In this document: in pieces, positions 53,712 through 63,965 of the stretch | Position numbering within the stretch: the first letter of the stretch is position 1 | Layout: every line of letters begins with the position of its first letter | Source of the DNA: an uncultured Bacteroidales bacterium | GTDB lineage: Bacteria > Bacteroidota > Bacteroidia > Bacteroidales > Muribaculaceae | Reading direction: 5' to 3' | DNA length: 64,000 nucleotides | Assembly: GCA_902768435.1 (NCBI GenBank) | Contig: CACXLJ010000013.1 | Coordinates: 34,091 to 98,090 of the forward strand | Made by a program: the position numbers and the translations under genes | Notes under the pieces: model-generated | What the model was told of the DNA's origin: nothing | What the model saw: only the letters and a program-made list of their open reading frames with translations | Database searches by the model: none

Positions 53712-55172
53712 TTAATCGCTTGAACGGGTTGCTTGGCGTGCTAAGAAAGTGAACACATGATCCATGTCGGGTTGCTGGTACATCTCTTTGAGTTGCTGTG
53801 GTGTGCCCATGGCTTTGATTTTGCCGTCAACCATGATAGAGATGCGGTCACAATACTCGGCTTCGTCCATATAGTGTGTGGTCACAAATACAGTGATGCC
53901 CCGGTGCGCCGCATTATAGATGAGTTCCCAGAACTGGCGGCGTGTGGCCGGGTCAACACCGCCGGTGGGTTCGTCGAGAAACACCACACCCGGCTCATGA
54001 AAGATACTCACCGAGAAGGCGAGTTTCTGCTTCCAGCCCAGCGGCAGACTCTTGACCAGCGTATGCTTGTGCTCCAAGAAATTGAGGTGCTGAAGCAACT
54101 CGTCGGTCTTGGTGGATATGTCGCTGTCGTTCATGCCATAGATGCCGCCAAAGAGCCTTATGTTCTCGGCCACGGTGAGGTCTTCGTAGAGGGAGAACTT
54201 TTGCGACATGTATCCAATGTGCTTCTTGATTTGTTCGTGTTGCGTGCGAATGTCGAAACCTACAACGCGCCCCGTGCCGCTTGTGGGCTGATTGAGTCCC
54301 GTGAGCATGTGCATGGCAGTGGTTTTTCCGGCGCCATTTGCACCAAGAAAACCGAATATCTCGCCCCGCTTCACGGTGAACGAAATGTCGTCGACCGCAT
54401 GAAACGAACCGAAAGCCTTGACAAGGTGTTCAACTTCGATAACATTTTCGCTGCCAGCCTTCATGCCCTTGTCGTGTTCAATGCCGGGTGGATTGAAGAT
54501 TTGGGCAAACCGGGTCAGGATCTCGTCAGGCGTGCCAATTCCTTGCACCTGCCCGCGTTCGAGAAACGCAACCCGCTCGCAGCACCGCACCTCGTTGAGA
54601 TAGGGTGTGGATGCCACAATGGTGATATTGCGCTGCTTGAGCGTGGTCAGCATCTCCCAGAACTCCTTGCGGCTCACGGGATCGACGCCTGTTGTGGGTT
54701 CGTCAAGGAAGAGAACGCTCGGTGAGTGTACCAGCGCACAAGAGAGCGCCAGTTTTTGCTTCATACCCCCCGACAAGGCACCGGCACGGCGGTCTTTGAA
54801 CCGCTCAATTTGCGAGTAGATGGCCTTGATACTGTCATAACCCTCCTCGACGGTGGTGCCGAAGAGCGTGGCAAAGAAGCGCAGATTCTCCTCGACCGTG
54901 AGGTCCTCATAGAGCGAGAACTTGCCTGGCATGTATCCTACACGTTGCCTCACTTGTCGCATCTGTTTCACCACATCAAATCCATCTACCTGGACCATGC
55001 CGCTATCGGGCAGCAACAGCGAACAAAGGATGCGGTAGAGCGATGTCTTGCCCGCTCCATCAGGCCCTATGAGCCCGAACACCTCGCCTTGTGCTACGGT
55101 GAACGACACATCGTTGAGTGCCTGCACCTTGCCGTAACACTTGCTCACATGATTGACTTCGATGGCGTTCAT
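53712..55172 (-). CDS. Tandem ABC ATPase (YbhF-like)
   Basis: 486 residues with two nucleotide-binding domains. NBD1: Walker A GPDGAGKTS, signature LSGGMKQKLALS, Walker B VLFLDEPTTGVDP. NBD2: Walker A GANGAGKTT, a divergent signature LPLGWKQKLAFS, Walker B VVFLDEPTGGVDP. The fused arrangement and altered second signature are typical of YbhF/RbbA-like exporters. It energises the two permeases. Confidence 0.92.
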   Translation of the reverse strand: MNAIEVNHVSKCYGKVQALNDVSFTVAQGEVFGLIGPDGAGKTSLYRILCSLLLPDSGMVQVDGFDVVKQMRQVRQRVGYMPGKFSLYEDLTVEENLRFFATLFGTTVEEGYDSIKAIYSQIERFKDRRAGALSGGMKQKLALSCALVHSPSVLFLDEPTTGVDPVSRKEFWEMLTTLKQRNITIVASTPYLNEVRCCERVAFLERGQVQGIGTPDEILTRFAQIFNPPGIEHDKGMKAGSENVIEVEHLVKAFGSFHAVDDISFTVKRGEIFGFLGANGAGKTTAMHMLTGLNQPTSGTGRVVGFDIRTQHEQIKKHIGYMSQKFSLYEDLTVAENIRLFGGIYGMNDSDISTKTDELLQHLNFLEHKHTLVKSLPLGWKQKLAFSVSIFHEPGVVFLDEPTGGVDPATRRQFWELIYNAAHRGITVFVTTHYMDEAEYCDRISIMVDGKIKAMGTPQQLKEMYQQPDMDHVFTFLARQATRSSD

Positions 55173-55184
55173 GGGGCGGGGTGA

Positions 55185-56162
55185 TTAGAATTTAACTTCA
55201 CCGTACATACCAATCTTCACAAAGCCGTCGTTCACAAAACTGATTTTCACGGCATAGACCAGGTCGGCGCGCTCGTCGTCGGTGAGAATGGTCTTGGGTG
55301 TGAACTCCGAACGGTTGCTGATCCATGCCACAGTACCGTCATATTCTTTCTTTTTCCCATTGCCGTAGTCGGCAAAGACCTTGACGGTCTGACCCACTTT
55401 GATGTTCTGCAACTGCTGCGAGGTGACATAGGCGCGGATGAACATGTTTTTTGTGTCACCAATCTTGAAAAGCGGTTTGCCGGCAGTAACAAACTCGCCT
55501 TGTTCGACATATTTCTCTAGGACTGTTCCCGTGATGGGACTCTTGATGCTGGCGTTGGCAATCTGGTCGTCGAGCTGAGCCGACTGCACACTGATACCCT
55601 CTTTCTGCGCATCGATGCCACTGATTTGCGCGTCGATGCCAGCGCTCTGTTGCGCCAGACTCTTGTTGGTGGCACTGAGTTGGTCGGCAGTGGCAGTCAG
55701 TTGTTTCTCGAGGACGCTAATCTGATAGTTGATGTCGTCGAGTTGCTTGCGTGCCACCGCCCCGTCGTTGACCAGTTCGGTGAACCGCTGGCGTTCGCGC
55801 TTGGCATTGGCAATTTGCTGCTTGATGACGGCCACTTGCTTCTCAAGGTCGGTTTTTTTGCTGTCGGTAGCGCGGCGATTGGCACTCAGTTGCTGCTGAT
55901 TGGCTTGCATTTGTCGTGCGGCGGTGGCCAATTCTTCCTTCTTGAGCCTCAACTGAGTCACATCGATGTTGCCGGCCAGATCGCCTTGCAGGAGCGTTTG
56001 CCCTTCGACCACATGGAATGTCTGCAACTCGCCGGTAGCCTTGGCCGACACGGTGACCTCGGTGGCCTCGAAGGTGCCAGTGGCGTCATATTCTTTCTCC
56101 TTCTTACTGCATGCTGTGGCAATAATGGCCAGGCTTGCACTAATTGCGATGATGCGTTTCAT
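55185..56162 (-). CDS. HlyD-type membrane fusion lipoprotein
   Basis: 325 residues with a lipoprotein-like start (IIATACSKKEK, Cys18), a biotinyl-lipoyl-like half motif, a long Gln/Lys-rich coiled-coil hairpin (about 75-205) and a beta-barrel part. It would connect the ABC permeases to the TolC-like channel across the periplasm. Located between the channel and ATPase genes. Confidence 0.9.
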   Translation of the reverse strand: MKRIIAISASLAIIATACSKKEKEYDATGTFEATEVTVSAKATGELQTFHVVEGQTLLQGDLAGNIDVTQLRLKKEELATAARQMQANQQQLSANRRATDSKKTDLEKQVAVIKQQIANAKRERQRFTELVNDGAVARKQLDDINYQISVLEKQLTATADQLSATNKSLAQQSAGIDAQISGIDAQKEGISVQSAQLDDQIANASIKSPITGTVLEKYVEQGEFVTAGKPLFKIGDTKNMFIRAYVTSQQLQNIKVGQTVKVFADYGNGKKKEYDGTVAWISNRSEFTPKTILTDDERADLVYAVKISFVNDGFVKIGMYGEVKF

Positions 56163-56177
56163 ATTATGCTTGTAGTT

Positions 56178-57455
56178 TTAGTTGTTAATCGCGTTTTTGA
56201 TATCGTAGATGCGCTTGAGCATTTCGATTTCGTGGGTCGACTGCGAAATGCGGGCGGCATGCTCGTTATTGATTTCCTTGATAAGGTCGTTCACATCGAT
56301 GATGCCGTGAGCCAGCCGCGACTCGGCTGCCTTGCGCACATCGATGCGCAGTCCGATGATTTCCTCGTCTTGCTTCATGAGGTTACGGTAGAGTTTCACA
56401 TCTTCGTCCATGCCCGCCAATTCCAGGCGGTTGTTGAAGAGGAAGGTCTCGCGGTTGTTCTCAAGCGAGGCACGCTGCAGGCGCAATTTGGTCTTGTCGT
56501 TATGCCTGGTGTAGAGCGCACCCATGTTCCATGTTATTTTCAGGCCCACAATGCCGTTGAGCGTGGGGGTGCGTTTCATCATGTCTTGAAACATGTTTAG
56601 ACCCGGATAGCCGTAGTAGCCTTGTGCAAAAAGATTCACCTTGGGAATCAGTTGGGTGCCAAGTTGTTTCTCTTGGGCATCAATCAGGCGCATTTGCGCA
56701 TCGATGAGTTGCAGTTCGGGGCGCTGATTCGTTGCTTGGGAGCTGATAGCTACGTCGGCGGGTTTGACGGGATTATCTATCGTTATGCCGCACAACAGAC
56801 CGAGCATCTTCGACAGAGATTGCTTTTGAGCCTGGAGCGAGGTCAGTTGCTGCGCTGCGCTGAGGCGTTCGGCCTTGATCAGGTTATATTCGCTTGCCGA
56901 AGCCGTTCCGTGTTTGTACATCGAGGCCAACTTGTCTTCACTGTTCTTGAGCAAATTGTCGCGGTTGCTGCTCAAGGCAATGCGTTCGTCGATGAGCAGC
57001 AGTCCAAAGTACATTTCATTCACGCGTGACCGAATGTTATATAAGGTGACATCGGTCTGGGCGCTCTCCACTTGACTCTGTTCGCGGGCGAGTGCCTTGG
57101 CTGCGCTGCTGGAACCTCCGTCGTAGAGGGTCTGGTTTAAATCGATGCCCATGCGGTATTGTGCCTTCGAGAGTCCTCGCATGTTCACGCCCAGCTGCTT
57201 CATCATGACACCCATCTCGTCGGGCCACGATGCCACATCGCTTTGGTAGGTGCCTTGTGCACTTGCAGTGATTTGAGGCAGCCAGGTCTTGCGGTCGATG
57301 TTGGCAATGGTGAGGTCGCGGGTCTTGGCAATCAGGTCATATTGCTTGATGACCGGATAGTTCTGCTCGGCAGCGCGCTGGCACTCTTCAAGAGTCTGAC
57401 CGTTCATGGCCAGCGCACTGGCAAAAAAGATGAGCAATAAATTCAGTTTTTTCAT
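56178..57455 (-). CDS. TolC-like outer-membrane efflux channel
   Basis: 425 residues from ATG 57453-57455 (the longer frame begins upstream of the -7 box TATCTTTG at 57483-57490 on the minus strand). Signal peptide, then two OEP repeats with long helices (LTLEECQRAAEQNYP-type start near residue 20, DLNQTLYDGGSS in the first repeat). First gene of the efflux operon. Confidence 0.9.
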   Translation of the reverse strand: MKKLNLLLIFFASALAMNGQTLEECQRAAEQNYPVIKQYDLIAKTRDLTIANIDRKTWLPQITASAQGTYQSDVASWPDEMGVMMKQLGVNMRGLSKAQYRMGIDLNQTLYDGGSSSAAKALAREQSQVESAQTDVTLYNIRSRVNEMYFGLLLIDERIALSSNRDNLLKNSEDKLASMYKHGTASASEYNLIKAERLSAAQQLTSLQAQKQSLSKMLGLLCGITIDNPVKPADVAISSQATNQRPELQLIDAQMRLIDAQEKQLGTQLIPKVNLFAQGYYGYPGLNMFQDMMKRTPTLNGIVGLKITWNMGALYTRHNDKTKLRLQRASLENNRETFLFNNRLELAGMDEDVKLYRNLMKQDEEIIGLRIDVRKAAESRLAHGIIDVNDLIKEINNEHAARISQSTHEIEMLKRIYDIKNAINN

Positions 57456-57587
57456 GTTGGCAACATTTTTAGTTCCACAGTGCAAAGATAGATGCATTTT
57501 CACTCCGAATCGTTATCTGATTGAATGATGAAATGTTCTTTTTGTACGAAATGTGATAAAAAAGGCAATTAATTAGGTAAAAAGCAT

Positions 57588-57595
57588 TATCTTTG
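57588..57595 (+). promoter_or_regulatory. -7 box of the AraC regulator gene
   Basis: TATCTTTG 20 bases before the start codon. With the minus-strand box at 57483-57490 it forms a divergent promoter region of about 110 bases, a natural operator site for the regulator. Confidence 0.5.
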
Positions 57596-57614
57596 TGGAC
57601 AAAGATTGATTGTT

Positions 57615-58514
57615 ATGGCCAATGAACCCAAACTGATGGACTTGTCGCGAATGCGCGATATCTTTGCTCCTCATCTTGCGCAAATGCACAAGAAAATCTA
57701 CTTTAACCGTGAACTGGGCATTTTGCACGGCGACTCAAGTTTTTTTGAGGCCATCATGCAGCAAGGGCCACCTTTTATCATCAACGATCACCGGTTTGGC
57801 ATGGTGCTGGCAGGTGAGGGCCACATCAATTTCAACCTGCACGACCGCGTGGTGAAAGCGGGCACTTTGGTATATTTGGGGCCTGGCACTATTATTAATC
57901 CCATAGGCATTACCGAGAATCTTGAAATCTACGGAACAGCCCTGTTTGCCGATTTCCCGATGCCATTCACCGCATCGCAGATGCAGTCGGCCTTCAACGG
58001 GCAAGTGCGCGACTTTCAAATTCAGGTAGAACCGCAAGAGATTGCCATTGCCCGCAACATACTCGACACGATATGGCAAGTGGTGAACCAACCCGACTAT
58101 CATCGCCCCACGGTCACTTCACTGGTGGCGGCACTCATGCATCACTACGACGCATTGTTCAACCGGCAATTCGAGCAGCTCATGGCTTCACGCTCCAGAG
58201 AGCAGACCTTGCTCGACCGGTTCTTGCAACTGGTGAACGAGCATTGCAGCGAGGAACATCAGATTGGGTACTATGCCCGCCGCATGTGCCTTACCGAGCG
58301 TTACCTGAGCACGGTGATACGGCAGGCCAGCGGCACCACGGCCAAGGACTGGATCGACCGTGCGCTGGTGATGCGCATCAAGGCCGAACTGCGCCACTCG
58401 AGCAAATCGGCTGCTACGATTGCCGATGAAATGCATTTCCCTAATGCCTCGTTCTTTTCCAAGTACTTCAAGCGACTCACGGGTATGACCCCGGTTGAAT
58501 ATCGCCTGTCGTGA
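57615..58514 (+). CDS. AraC-family transcriptional regulator
   Basis: 299 residues from ATG 57615. An N-terminal cupin-like sensor (about 20-170), then a C-terminal double HTH with YYARRMCLTERYLSTVIRQ and ATIADEMHFPNASFFSKYFKR, the AraC signature ending PVEYR. Divergent from the efflux operon and the likely controller of it. Confidence 0.9.
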   Translation: MANEPKLMDLSRMRDIFAPHLAQMHKKIYFNRELGILHGDSSFFEAIMQQGPPFIINDHRFGMVLAGEGHINFNLHDRVVKAGTLVYLGPGTIINPIGITENLEIYGTALFADFPMPFTASQMQSAFNGQVRDFQIQVEPQEIAIARNILDTIWQVVNQPDYHRPTVTSLVAALMHHYDALFNRQFEQLMASRSREQTLLDRFLQLVNEHCSEEHQIGYYARRMCLTERYLSTVIRQASGTTAKDWIDRALVMRIKAELRHSSKSAATIADEMHFPNASFFSKYFKRLTGMTPVEYRLS

Positions 58515-58597
58515 GATTTTTTGCGTTTTACGAGGCTGTGGTTTTGAAACTTCGGTCTTTTTGAGTAAATTTGTTCATTCAAAAAAAGAATGCTGCT

Positions 58598-61558
58598 ATG
58601 AACGATGCCCTGCTAAGCGAATTGCTGCTGAAAGAAACTGCATTCCAGAATCTGATGCAGCAGCGCATCTACAATGTTTTGCTCATCGCCTCGCCCTACG
58701 ATGCGTTCATCATGGAGGAGGATGGCAGAGTAGAGGAACAGATATTCGACGAATATGTGTCGCTTAACCTGTCGTCGCCGCCACGCGTCACGCGTGTGAG
58801 CGACTACGCCGATGCCTATGTGGAACTTGCCAGCAAGAGCTACGACCTGGTGATAGCAATGCCTGGTGTAGATATCACCGACACTTTCGAGAACGCGAAG
58901 AAGATGAAGCAAATGTATGCCCAGACGCCCTTTGTGGTGCTCACGCCGTTCTCGCGCGAGGTGTCGCGCCGGTTGCGCAAGGAAGATTTCTCGGGCGTTG
59001 ACTATGTGTTCAGCTGGCTGGGCAATGTGGATTTGCTGGTGGCTATCATCAAGCTGCTCGAGGACAAGATGAATGCCGAGAACGACATCACGCATGTGGG
59101 CATCCAGATGATTCTGCTGGTCGAAGACTCGGTGCGCTTCTACTCGTCGGTGCTGCCCACGCTCTACAAGTTCATTCTGCAGCAGTCAGTGATATTCTCG
59201 ACCGAGGCACTCAATGCGCACGAGCGCATGCTGCGCAAGCGTGGCCGTCCCAAGGTGATGCTGGCGCGTGACTATGAAGAGGCGGTGAAACTCTATGACC
59301 AGTATCACGACAACATCATGGGTGTGATCAGCGATGTGTCGTTCCAGCGCGAGGGTGTCAAAGACAAGCAGGCGGGCATCAGGCTTGCCAATTACCTGCG
59401 CAGTCAGGATCCTTATTTGCCCATCATCATCGAGTCGAGCGAGTCGGAGAACCGTGAGCGGGTCGACACCTTCAACGGCACTTTCCTGGACAAGAATTCG
59501 AAGAAATTGCCTGTTGACCTCGGTAAAGCCATCATGGACAACTTCGGTTTTGGCGACTTCATTATCCGCAATCCCGAAACTGGCGATGAAATCATGCGCA
59601 TCAAGGACCTGAAAGGATTGCAGAACCACATTTTCGACATACCCGTAGAGTCGCTCTACTACCATGCGCAGCGCAACGACATCTCGCGCTGGCTCTATTC
59701 GCGCGCCTTGTTCCCCATTGCTCAGGCAATGAAGACGCGGCGCTTCAACAACCTCGAAGAGGCCCCGGCGGTGCGTCAACTGGTGTTCGACGCCATTGTG
59801 CGTTATCGCAAGATGAAGAACCGCGGTGTGGTGGCCGAGTTCAAGAAAGACCGTTTTGACCGCTACTCCAACTTTGCCCGCATTGGGCAGGGCTCGCTGG
59901 GCGGCAAGGGCCGTGGCCTGGCATTTGTCGATGCGATGATCAAGGAGCGCCCCGAGTGCGACAACTTCCATGGCATCAACATCACAATACCGCGCACGGT
60001 GGTGCTGTGTACCGATGTGTTCGACCAGTTCATGGAAATCAATGGCCTTTATCCTGCCGCGCTCTCGCCTATTCCCGACGAGGAGATTCTGAATCTGTTC
60101 TTGCAGGCACGCATGCCCGATGAACTGATGGACGACCTGATGGCCATTTGCGATGTGATCGACGGTCCGCTTGCCATCAGGAGTTCAAGCCTGCTCGAAG
60201 ATAGTCATTACCAGCCCTTTGCAGGTGTGTATGCTACCTATATGATACCCAATCTGCCCGACCGCACGCGCATGAAGAAACTGCTCACCGATGCAGTCAA
60301 GGCGGTGTATGCCTCGGTGTTTTTTGCCGAGAGCAAGGCCTATATGGTGGCGACGAGCAATGTGATTGACCAGGAAAAGATGGCGGTCATCATCCAAGAG
60401 CTTGCCGGTGTGCATCATGGCGATTTGTTCTACCCTTCGTTTGCCGGTGTGGGGCGTTCAATCAACTACTACCCCGTGGGCGACGAAGAGGCGAGCGATG
60501 GCGTTGTGGAAGTGGCAGCGGGCCTTGGAAAATACATTGTTGACGGAGGCATGGGACTGCGCTTCTGTCCCAGCCATCCCACGCATGTGCTGCAAACGAG
60601 CACGGTGGAACTGGCGCTGCGCGACACCCAGCGCGAGATGTATGCCCTTGACACGGTGAACTTCAACGAGAAGGTGAGCGTGGACGAAGGCGACTGCATC
60701 ACCACAGTGTCGATCCAAGATGCGGCGAAGGAGGGAAATCTGCGTGGCCTGGTATCGACCTACGACTTCGAGAACAGCCGCATCATAGACAACGACCTGG
60801 GACCAGGACGCAAACTAGTGACTTTTGCCAATGTGCTCAAGCACAAGGCTTTCCCGCTTGCCGAGGCAACGCAATATATGCTTGAATTGGGCACACAGTA
60901 CATGAGGCGTCCCGTCGAGATTGAGTTTGCTTGCAATCTGGGTGCACCAGGACAGGAGAACAAAGGCACGCTCTATTGGCTCCAGATACGCCCCATGGTG
61001 GACCGCAGCGAGATGCTCGATGAGGAAATCATCAAGAGCGATGTGAACCGTCACTTGTTGTCGTCGACGCGTGCACTGGGGCATGGCATGATGGAAAACC
61101 TGAAAAGCATAGTGGTGGTGAAACCCGAAGCGTTCTCTAACACAAATAATCCTGCCATTGCGATGGAAATTGAAAAAATTAATCGTAACTTTACGGCGCG
61201 AGGCGAGAACTATATCCTGGTGGGACCTGGGCGTTGGGGATCGTCCGACGAGGCTTTGGGCATACCTGTGAAGTGGGCCAACATCTCGTCGGCAAGAGTC
61301 CTGGTCGAGGTGGCACTCCCTGGCCGGCACATCGAGCCGAGCCAAGGGTCACACTTCTTCCAGAATCTGACCTCGTTCGGAGCGGGATATTTCACAGTCG
61401 ACCCCGAGGTCGAGGGCGAAGCGTTTCACGCCGAGTATCTGCAGCAGTTTGAGCCTGAATATGAGTCGGCCAACCTGCGCATTGTGCGTTTTGAACACCC
61501 CATGAAGGTGGCCATCAATGGCACTAAGGGCCGAGGCATTGTGCTCAAGCCCGAATAA
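58598..61558 (+). CDS. Tandem receiver domains fused to a PEP/pyruvate-binding (PPDK-N) ATP-grasp module
   Basis: 986 residues from ATG 58598. REC1 (about 23-158) lacks the phospho-acceptor Asp (LVIAMPGVD). REC2 (about 170-315) keeps acidic pocket Glu176/Asp177 (LLVEDS) and a likely acceptor Asp246 (GVISDVSF). From about 440 comes the PPDK N-terminal ATP-grasp: GSLGGKGRGLAF, AIRSSSLLEDS, PFAGVYATYM and LQIRPM. No phospho-histidine swivel domain and no PEP-synthase barrel are seen. Phosphorylation-controlled phosphotransfer to an unknown target is inferred. A coiled-coil partner follows 43 bases downstream. Confidence 0.8.
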   Translation: MNDALLSELLLKETAFQNLMQQRIYNVLLIASPYDAFIMEEDGRVEEQIFDEYVSLNLSSPPRVTRVSDYADAYVELASKSYDLVIAMPGVDITDTFENAKKMKQMYAQTPFVVLTPFSREVSRRLRKEDFSGVDYVFSWLGNVDLLVAIIKLLEDKMNAENDITHVGIQMILLVEDSVRFYSSVLPTLYKFILQQSVIFSTEALNAHERMLRKRGRPKVMLARDYEEAVKLYDQYHDNIMGVISDVSFQREGVKDKQAGIRLANYLRSQDPYLPIIIESSESENRERVDTFNGTFLDKNSKKLPVDLGKAIMDNFGFGDFIIRNPETGDEIMRIKDLKGLQNHIFDIPVESLYYHAQRNDISRWLYSRALFPIAQAMKTRRFNNLEEAPAVRQLVFDAIVRYRKMKNRGVVAEFKKDRFDRYSNFARIGQGSLGGKGRGLAFVDAMIKERPECDNFHGINITIPRTVVLCTDVFDQFMEINGLYPAALSPIPDEEILNLFLQARMPDELMDDLMAICDVIDGPLAIRSSSLLEDSHYQPFAGVYATYMIPNLPDRTRMKKLLTDAVKAVYASVFFAESKAYMVATSNVIDQEKMAVIIQELAGVHHGDLFYPSFAGVGRSINYYPVGDEEASDGVVEVAAGLGKYIVDGGMGLRFCPSHPTHVLQTSTVELALRDTQREMYALDTVNFNEKVSVDEGDCITTVSIQDAAKEGNLRGLVSTYDFENSRIIDNDLGPGRKLVTFANVLKHKAFPLAEATQYMLELGTQYMRRPVEIEFACNLGAPGQENKGTLYWLQIRPMVDRSEMLDEEIIKSDVNRHLLSSTRALGHGMMENLKSIVVVKPEAFSNTNNPAIAMEIEKINRNFTARGENYILVGPGRWGSSDEALGIPVKWANISSARVLVEVALPGRHIEPSQGSHFFQNLTSFGAGYFTVDPEVEGEAFHAEYLQQFEPEYESANLRIVRFEHPMKVAINGTKGRGIVLKPE

Positions 61559-61601
61559 AAACATATAATAACGAAGAAGAAACAATCTAATTGATAAAAG
61601 C

Positions 61602-63437
61602 ATGGCATTATTTCGCAGCATAAAAAGGGCTTTTGGCTTCTCGGACAACGGCGATGAACCAAACGACGAGTTGGATGGCATCAATGGTGAGCGTGGCGCC
61701 AAGCGGCCCTATGTGAATCCGTTCAAGACCGACGACAAACCTGCCCAGGAAACGGGCAAGTCTGAGGATGCACCTGTCGCGCCGACATCCAACGAGGTGT
61801 CGGAGCAATTGCTGTCCGAGGTGATTGCCATTGTGAATCGCAATTTGCCTCCCTTTGTGGTCGATAACCTCGATGTGGAGGCTGAGCGCAAATCGATAGG
61901 AGAAGCGTTGAAACCCTCGGTCGATGCTTTCATGAAACAGGTGAAGGATGAGTCAGCTGCCGACCGTCAAACCGACAAGACGACCATTGCAGAACTGCAG
62001 GAAAAGGTAAAGACCACCGAGGCGCAGCGCAGGGCCGTGCTTGCCAAGTATAACGATATGCAGAACAAGGTGGCTAACCTGGAGGCCGAGCGCGAGCAGT
62101 TTGAACTGGAGAACAAGAGCCTGCTCAACAAAATCAAGGTGATGAAGGTGAAAGCAGGCGATACCGATTTCTCTGACATCGACGAGGCCGTTGCCTCTAT
62201 CGACTCGTCGAAGAAAGAGTTGGAGTCGCTCACGCAGGAGTATCAGACTAAAATGGAAATTACCAATGCCTTGATTTCTGAATTGCGTGCCGATGCGGCC
62301 ACTAAAAGCGACGAGGTCAAGAAACTCAACCAGCAACTGGCCGATGCCCAGCAGCGCAACGACGAACTGGCAAAGCAGGTGGAGCAGCTTGAAAAACAAC
62401 TCGAAGAGGTGCCTGATTCTGACCTGATCGCCGATGTGCAACGCAAAATTGAGCAGTTTGAACAGTTTAAAATCAAGAAAAATCAGGAAATTACCGAGTT
62501 GAAACAGCGTCTTGCACAGTCTGAGTCTTCGTCGGGCGATGTGTCGGACCAGATCAATGCCTTCAAGCAGCGCAACGAAGAGCTGGAGAAGACCATCGAC
62601 AAACTGAACCGTCAGGCTGCCGATGCTTCTCAAAAACGCAATCGGCGCGACATTGAGGTGGCTAACCAGTATAACGACCTCAAGACCCGCTACAACGACG
62701 CTTTGAAACAACTCGAGGAAACCAAAGCACAGGTTGAGCAACTCAATGCCGATGCTTCGGTCACCCAAGACATTGTCGACGAAATGTCGCGCAAAAACGA
62801 GACAATCACCCTCCAGTATCGCGATGCCAGTGCAATGCTCACCCTTGCGCAGGACGAACTCGATTCGGCCCGCAGGCAGATTACTGACCTGGAAGCCTTG
62901 CGCGACGACCTCCAGCAACAAATCGAAGCGCTCAAAGAGGCGGCTGCAGCTCAAGCGGCTCCAACACCCATCGACGAGGTGCTCGAACTGGTAGAGCCGC
63001 AACCAGTTGACCAACCTCTTGTTCCCGAGGTGGAGGTAGAACCACTGGAAACTATAGAAACCAGCGACATTACCGATATCCTCGAAACGACAGAACTCGC
63101 CGACGCGGAGTCGCCCGAAACCATCGAGACGAATGAACAACCCGTTGAGACCCAGGCACCTGTTGAGTTGTCCGAATCTGTTGAGTCCCCGGCGCTTGCC
63201 GAGTTGCCCGACCCCGTTGAGGCCCAAGCACCTGCCGAGTCAGCTGAACCCGAACCGCAAGAGGTTCCCGAACCCGAACCGCCTGTTCACACCCAGTCGG
63301 CCTTCGATGGCATTGACGATATCGATTGGTTGCTCCCAACTCCACCCTCCAACAAACCAAAAATTGTTGAGGAAGACGAACCCGAGCCCGTGCAGCCCAA
63401 GAAAAAAACCGACAGCCGCCAAATGTCACTCTTTTGA
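61602..63437 (+). CDS. Long coiled-coil protein with acidic Pro/Glu-rich tail
   Basis: 611 residues, not recognised. Short basic N-terminus (MALFRSIKRAFGF), acidic linker, then continuous heptad-rich coiled coil at about 115-455. A Glu/Pro-rich disordered stretch follows (about 460-570, repeats of the type ESVESPALAELPDPVEAQAP). It ends in a short conserved-looking tail (FDGIDDIDWLLP, then KKKTDSRQMSLF). Same strand and close to the receiver/ATP-grasp gene, so a scaffold or effector for it is possible. Confidence 0.72.
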   Translation: MALFRSIKRAFGFSDNGDEPNDELDGINGERGAKRPYVNPFKTDDKPAQETGKSEDAPVAPTSNEVSEQLLSEVIAIVNRNLPPFVVDNLDVEAERKSIGEALKPSVDAFMKQVKDESAADRQTDKTTIAELQEKVKTTEAQRRAVLAKYNDMQNKVANLEAEREQFELENKSLLNKIKVMKVKAGDTDFSDIDEAVASIDSSKKELESLTQEYQTKMEITNALISELRADAATKSDEVKKLNQQLADAQQRNDELAKQVEQLEKQLEEVPDSDLIADVQRKIEQFEQFKIKKNQEITELKQRLAQSESSSGDVSDQINAFKQRNEELEKTIDKLNRQAADASQKRNRRDIEVANQYNDLKTRYNDALKQLEETKAQVEQLNADASVTQDIVDEMSRKNETITLQYRDASAMLTLAQDELDSARRQITDLEALRDDLQQQIEALKEAAAAQAAPTPIDEVLELVEPQPVDQPLVPEVEVEPLETIETSDITDILETTELADAESPETIETNEQPVETQAPVELSESVESPALAELPDPVEAQAPAESAEPEPQEVPEPEPPVHTQSAFDGIDDIDWLLPTPPSNKPKIVEEDEPEPVQPKKKTDSRQMSLF

Positions 63438-63530
63438 TGCCTGTTTATATATATAAAAAGGTGTAAAAGGCGGCAAATCTCCCAAAAAACGCGAAAAAAT
63501 CAATTTTTTTTGAAAAAAGTGCCCAATTAT

Positions 63531-63561
63531 TTTGGTAATTCAGAAAACAGTCGTACCTTTG
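63531..63561 (+). promoter_or_regulatory. rRNA operon promoter P1
   Basis: TTTG (63531-63534), 19 bases, TACCTTTG (63554-63561). Confidence 0.75.
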
Positions 63562-63644
63562 CAGTCGCAAAACGAAAATAACACACCGTTTTTCAGTCAC
63601 AAGAGAGTGACTTTTGAATTTTTTTTCAAAAAAGTTCGAAAAAA

Positions 63645-63676
63645 TTTGGTGTTTTAAAAAATGTGCTGTAACTTTG
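63645..63676 (+). promoter_or_regulatory. rRNA operon promoter P2
   Basis: TTTG (63645-63648), 20 bases, TAACTTTG (63669-63676), 115 bases after P1. The remaining leader to 63965 contains no ORF and presumably holds RNase III processing and antitermination elements, which I could not pin down. Confidence 0.75.
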
Positions 63677-63965
63677 CACCACTTTCGCCTCACGAAATAT
63701 CCAAATTGAGTGAGCGATTTTTTTGACGCCAATTTTGAAACATTTTTTCGTTGGCAACCGATCATTGAAATGCTTACAATAACCTGAGAAAAGGAACGAC
63801 AGAGACACAGTGAGACAAGTAAGGAACATTACGGAGTCTCCCGTCAACAGTGATTCCAAGACGAACAGGCAGAAGACGATTTATCCAGATCGGCAGATGA
63901 TGCCGGAGCGGGGGCAGGCGAAGCGTTGCGTGTCTTTCAATTTGAAGAAAAAGATACAACATACA

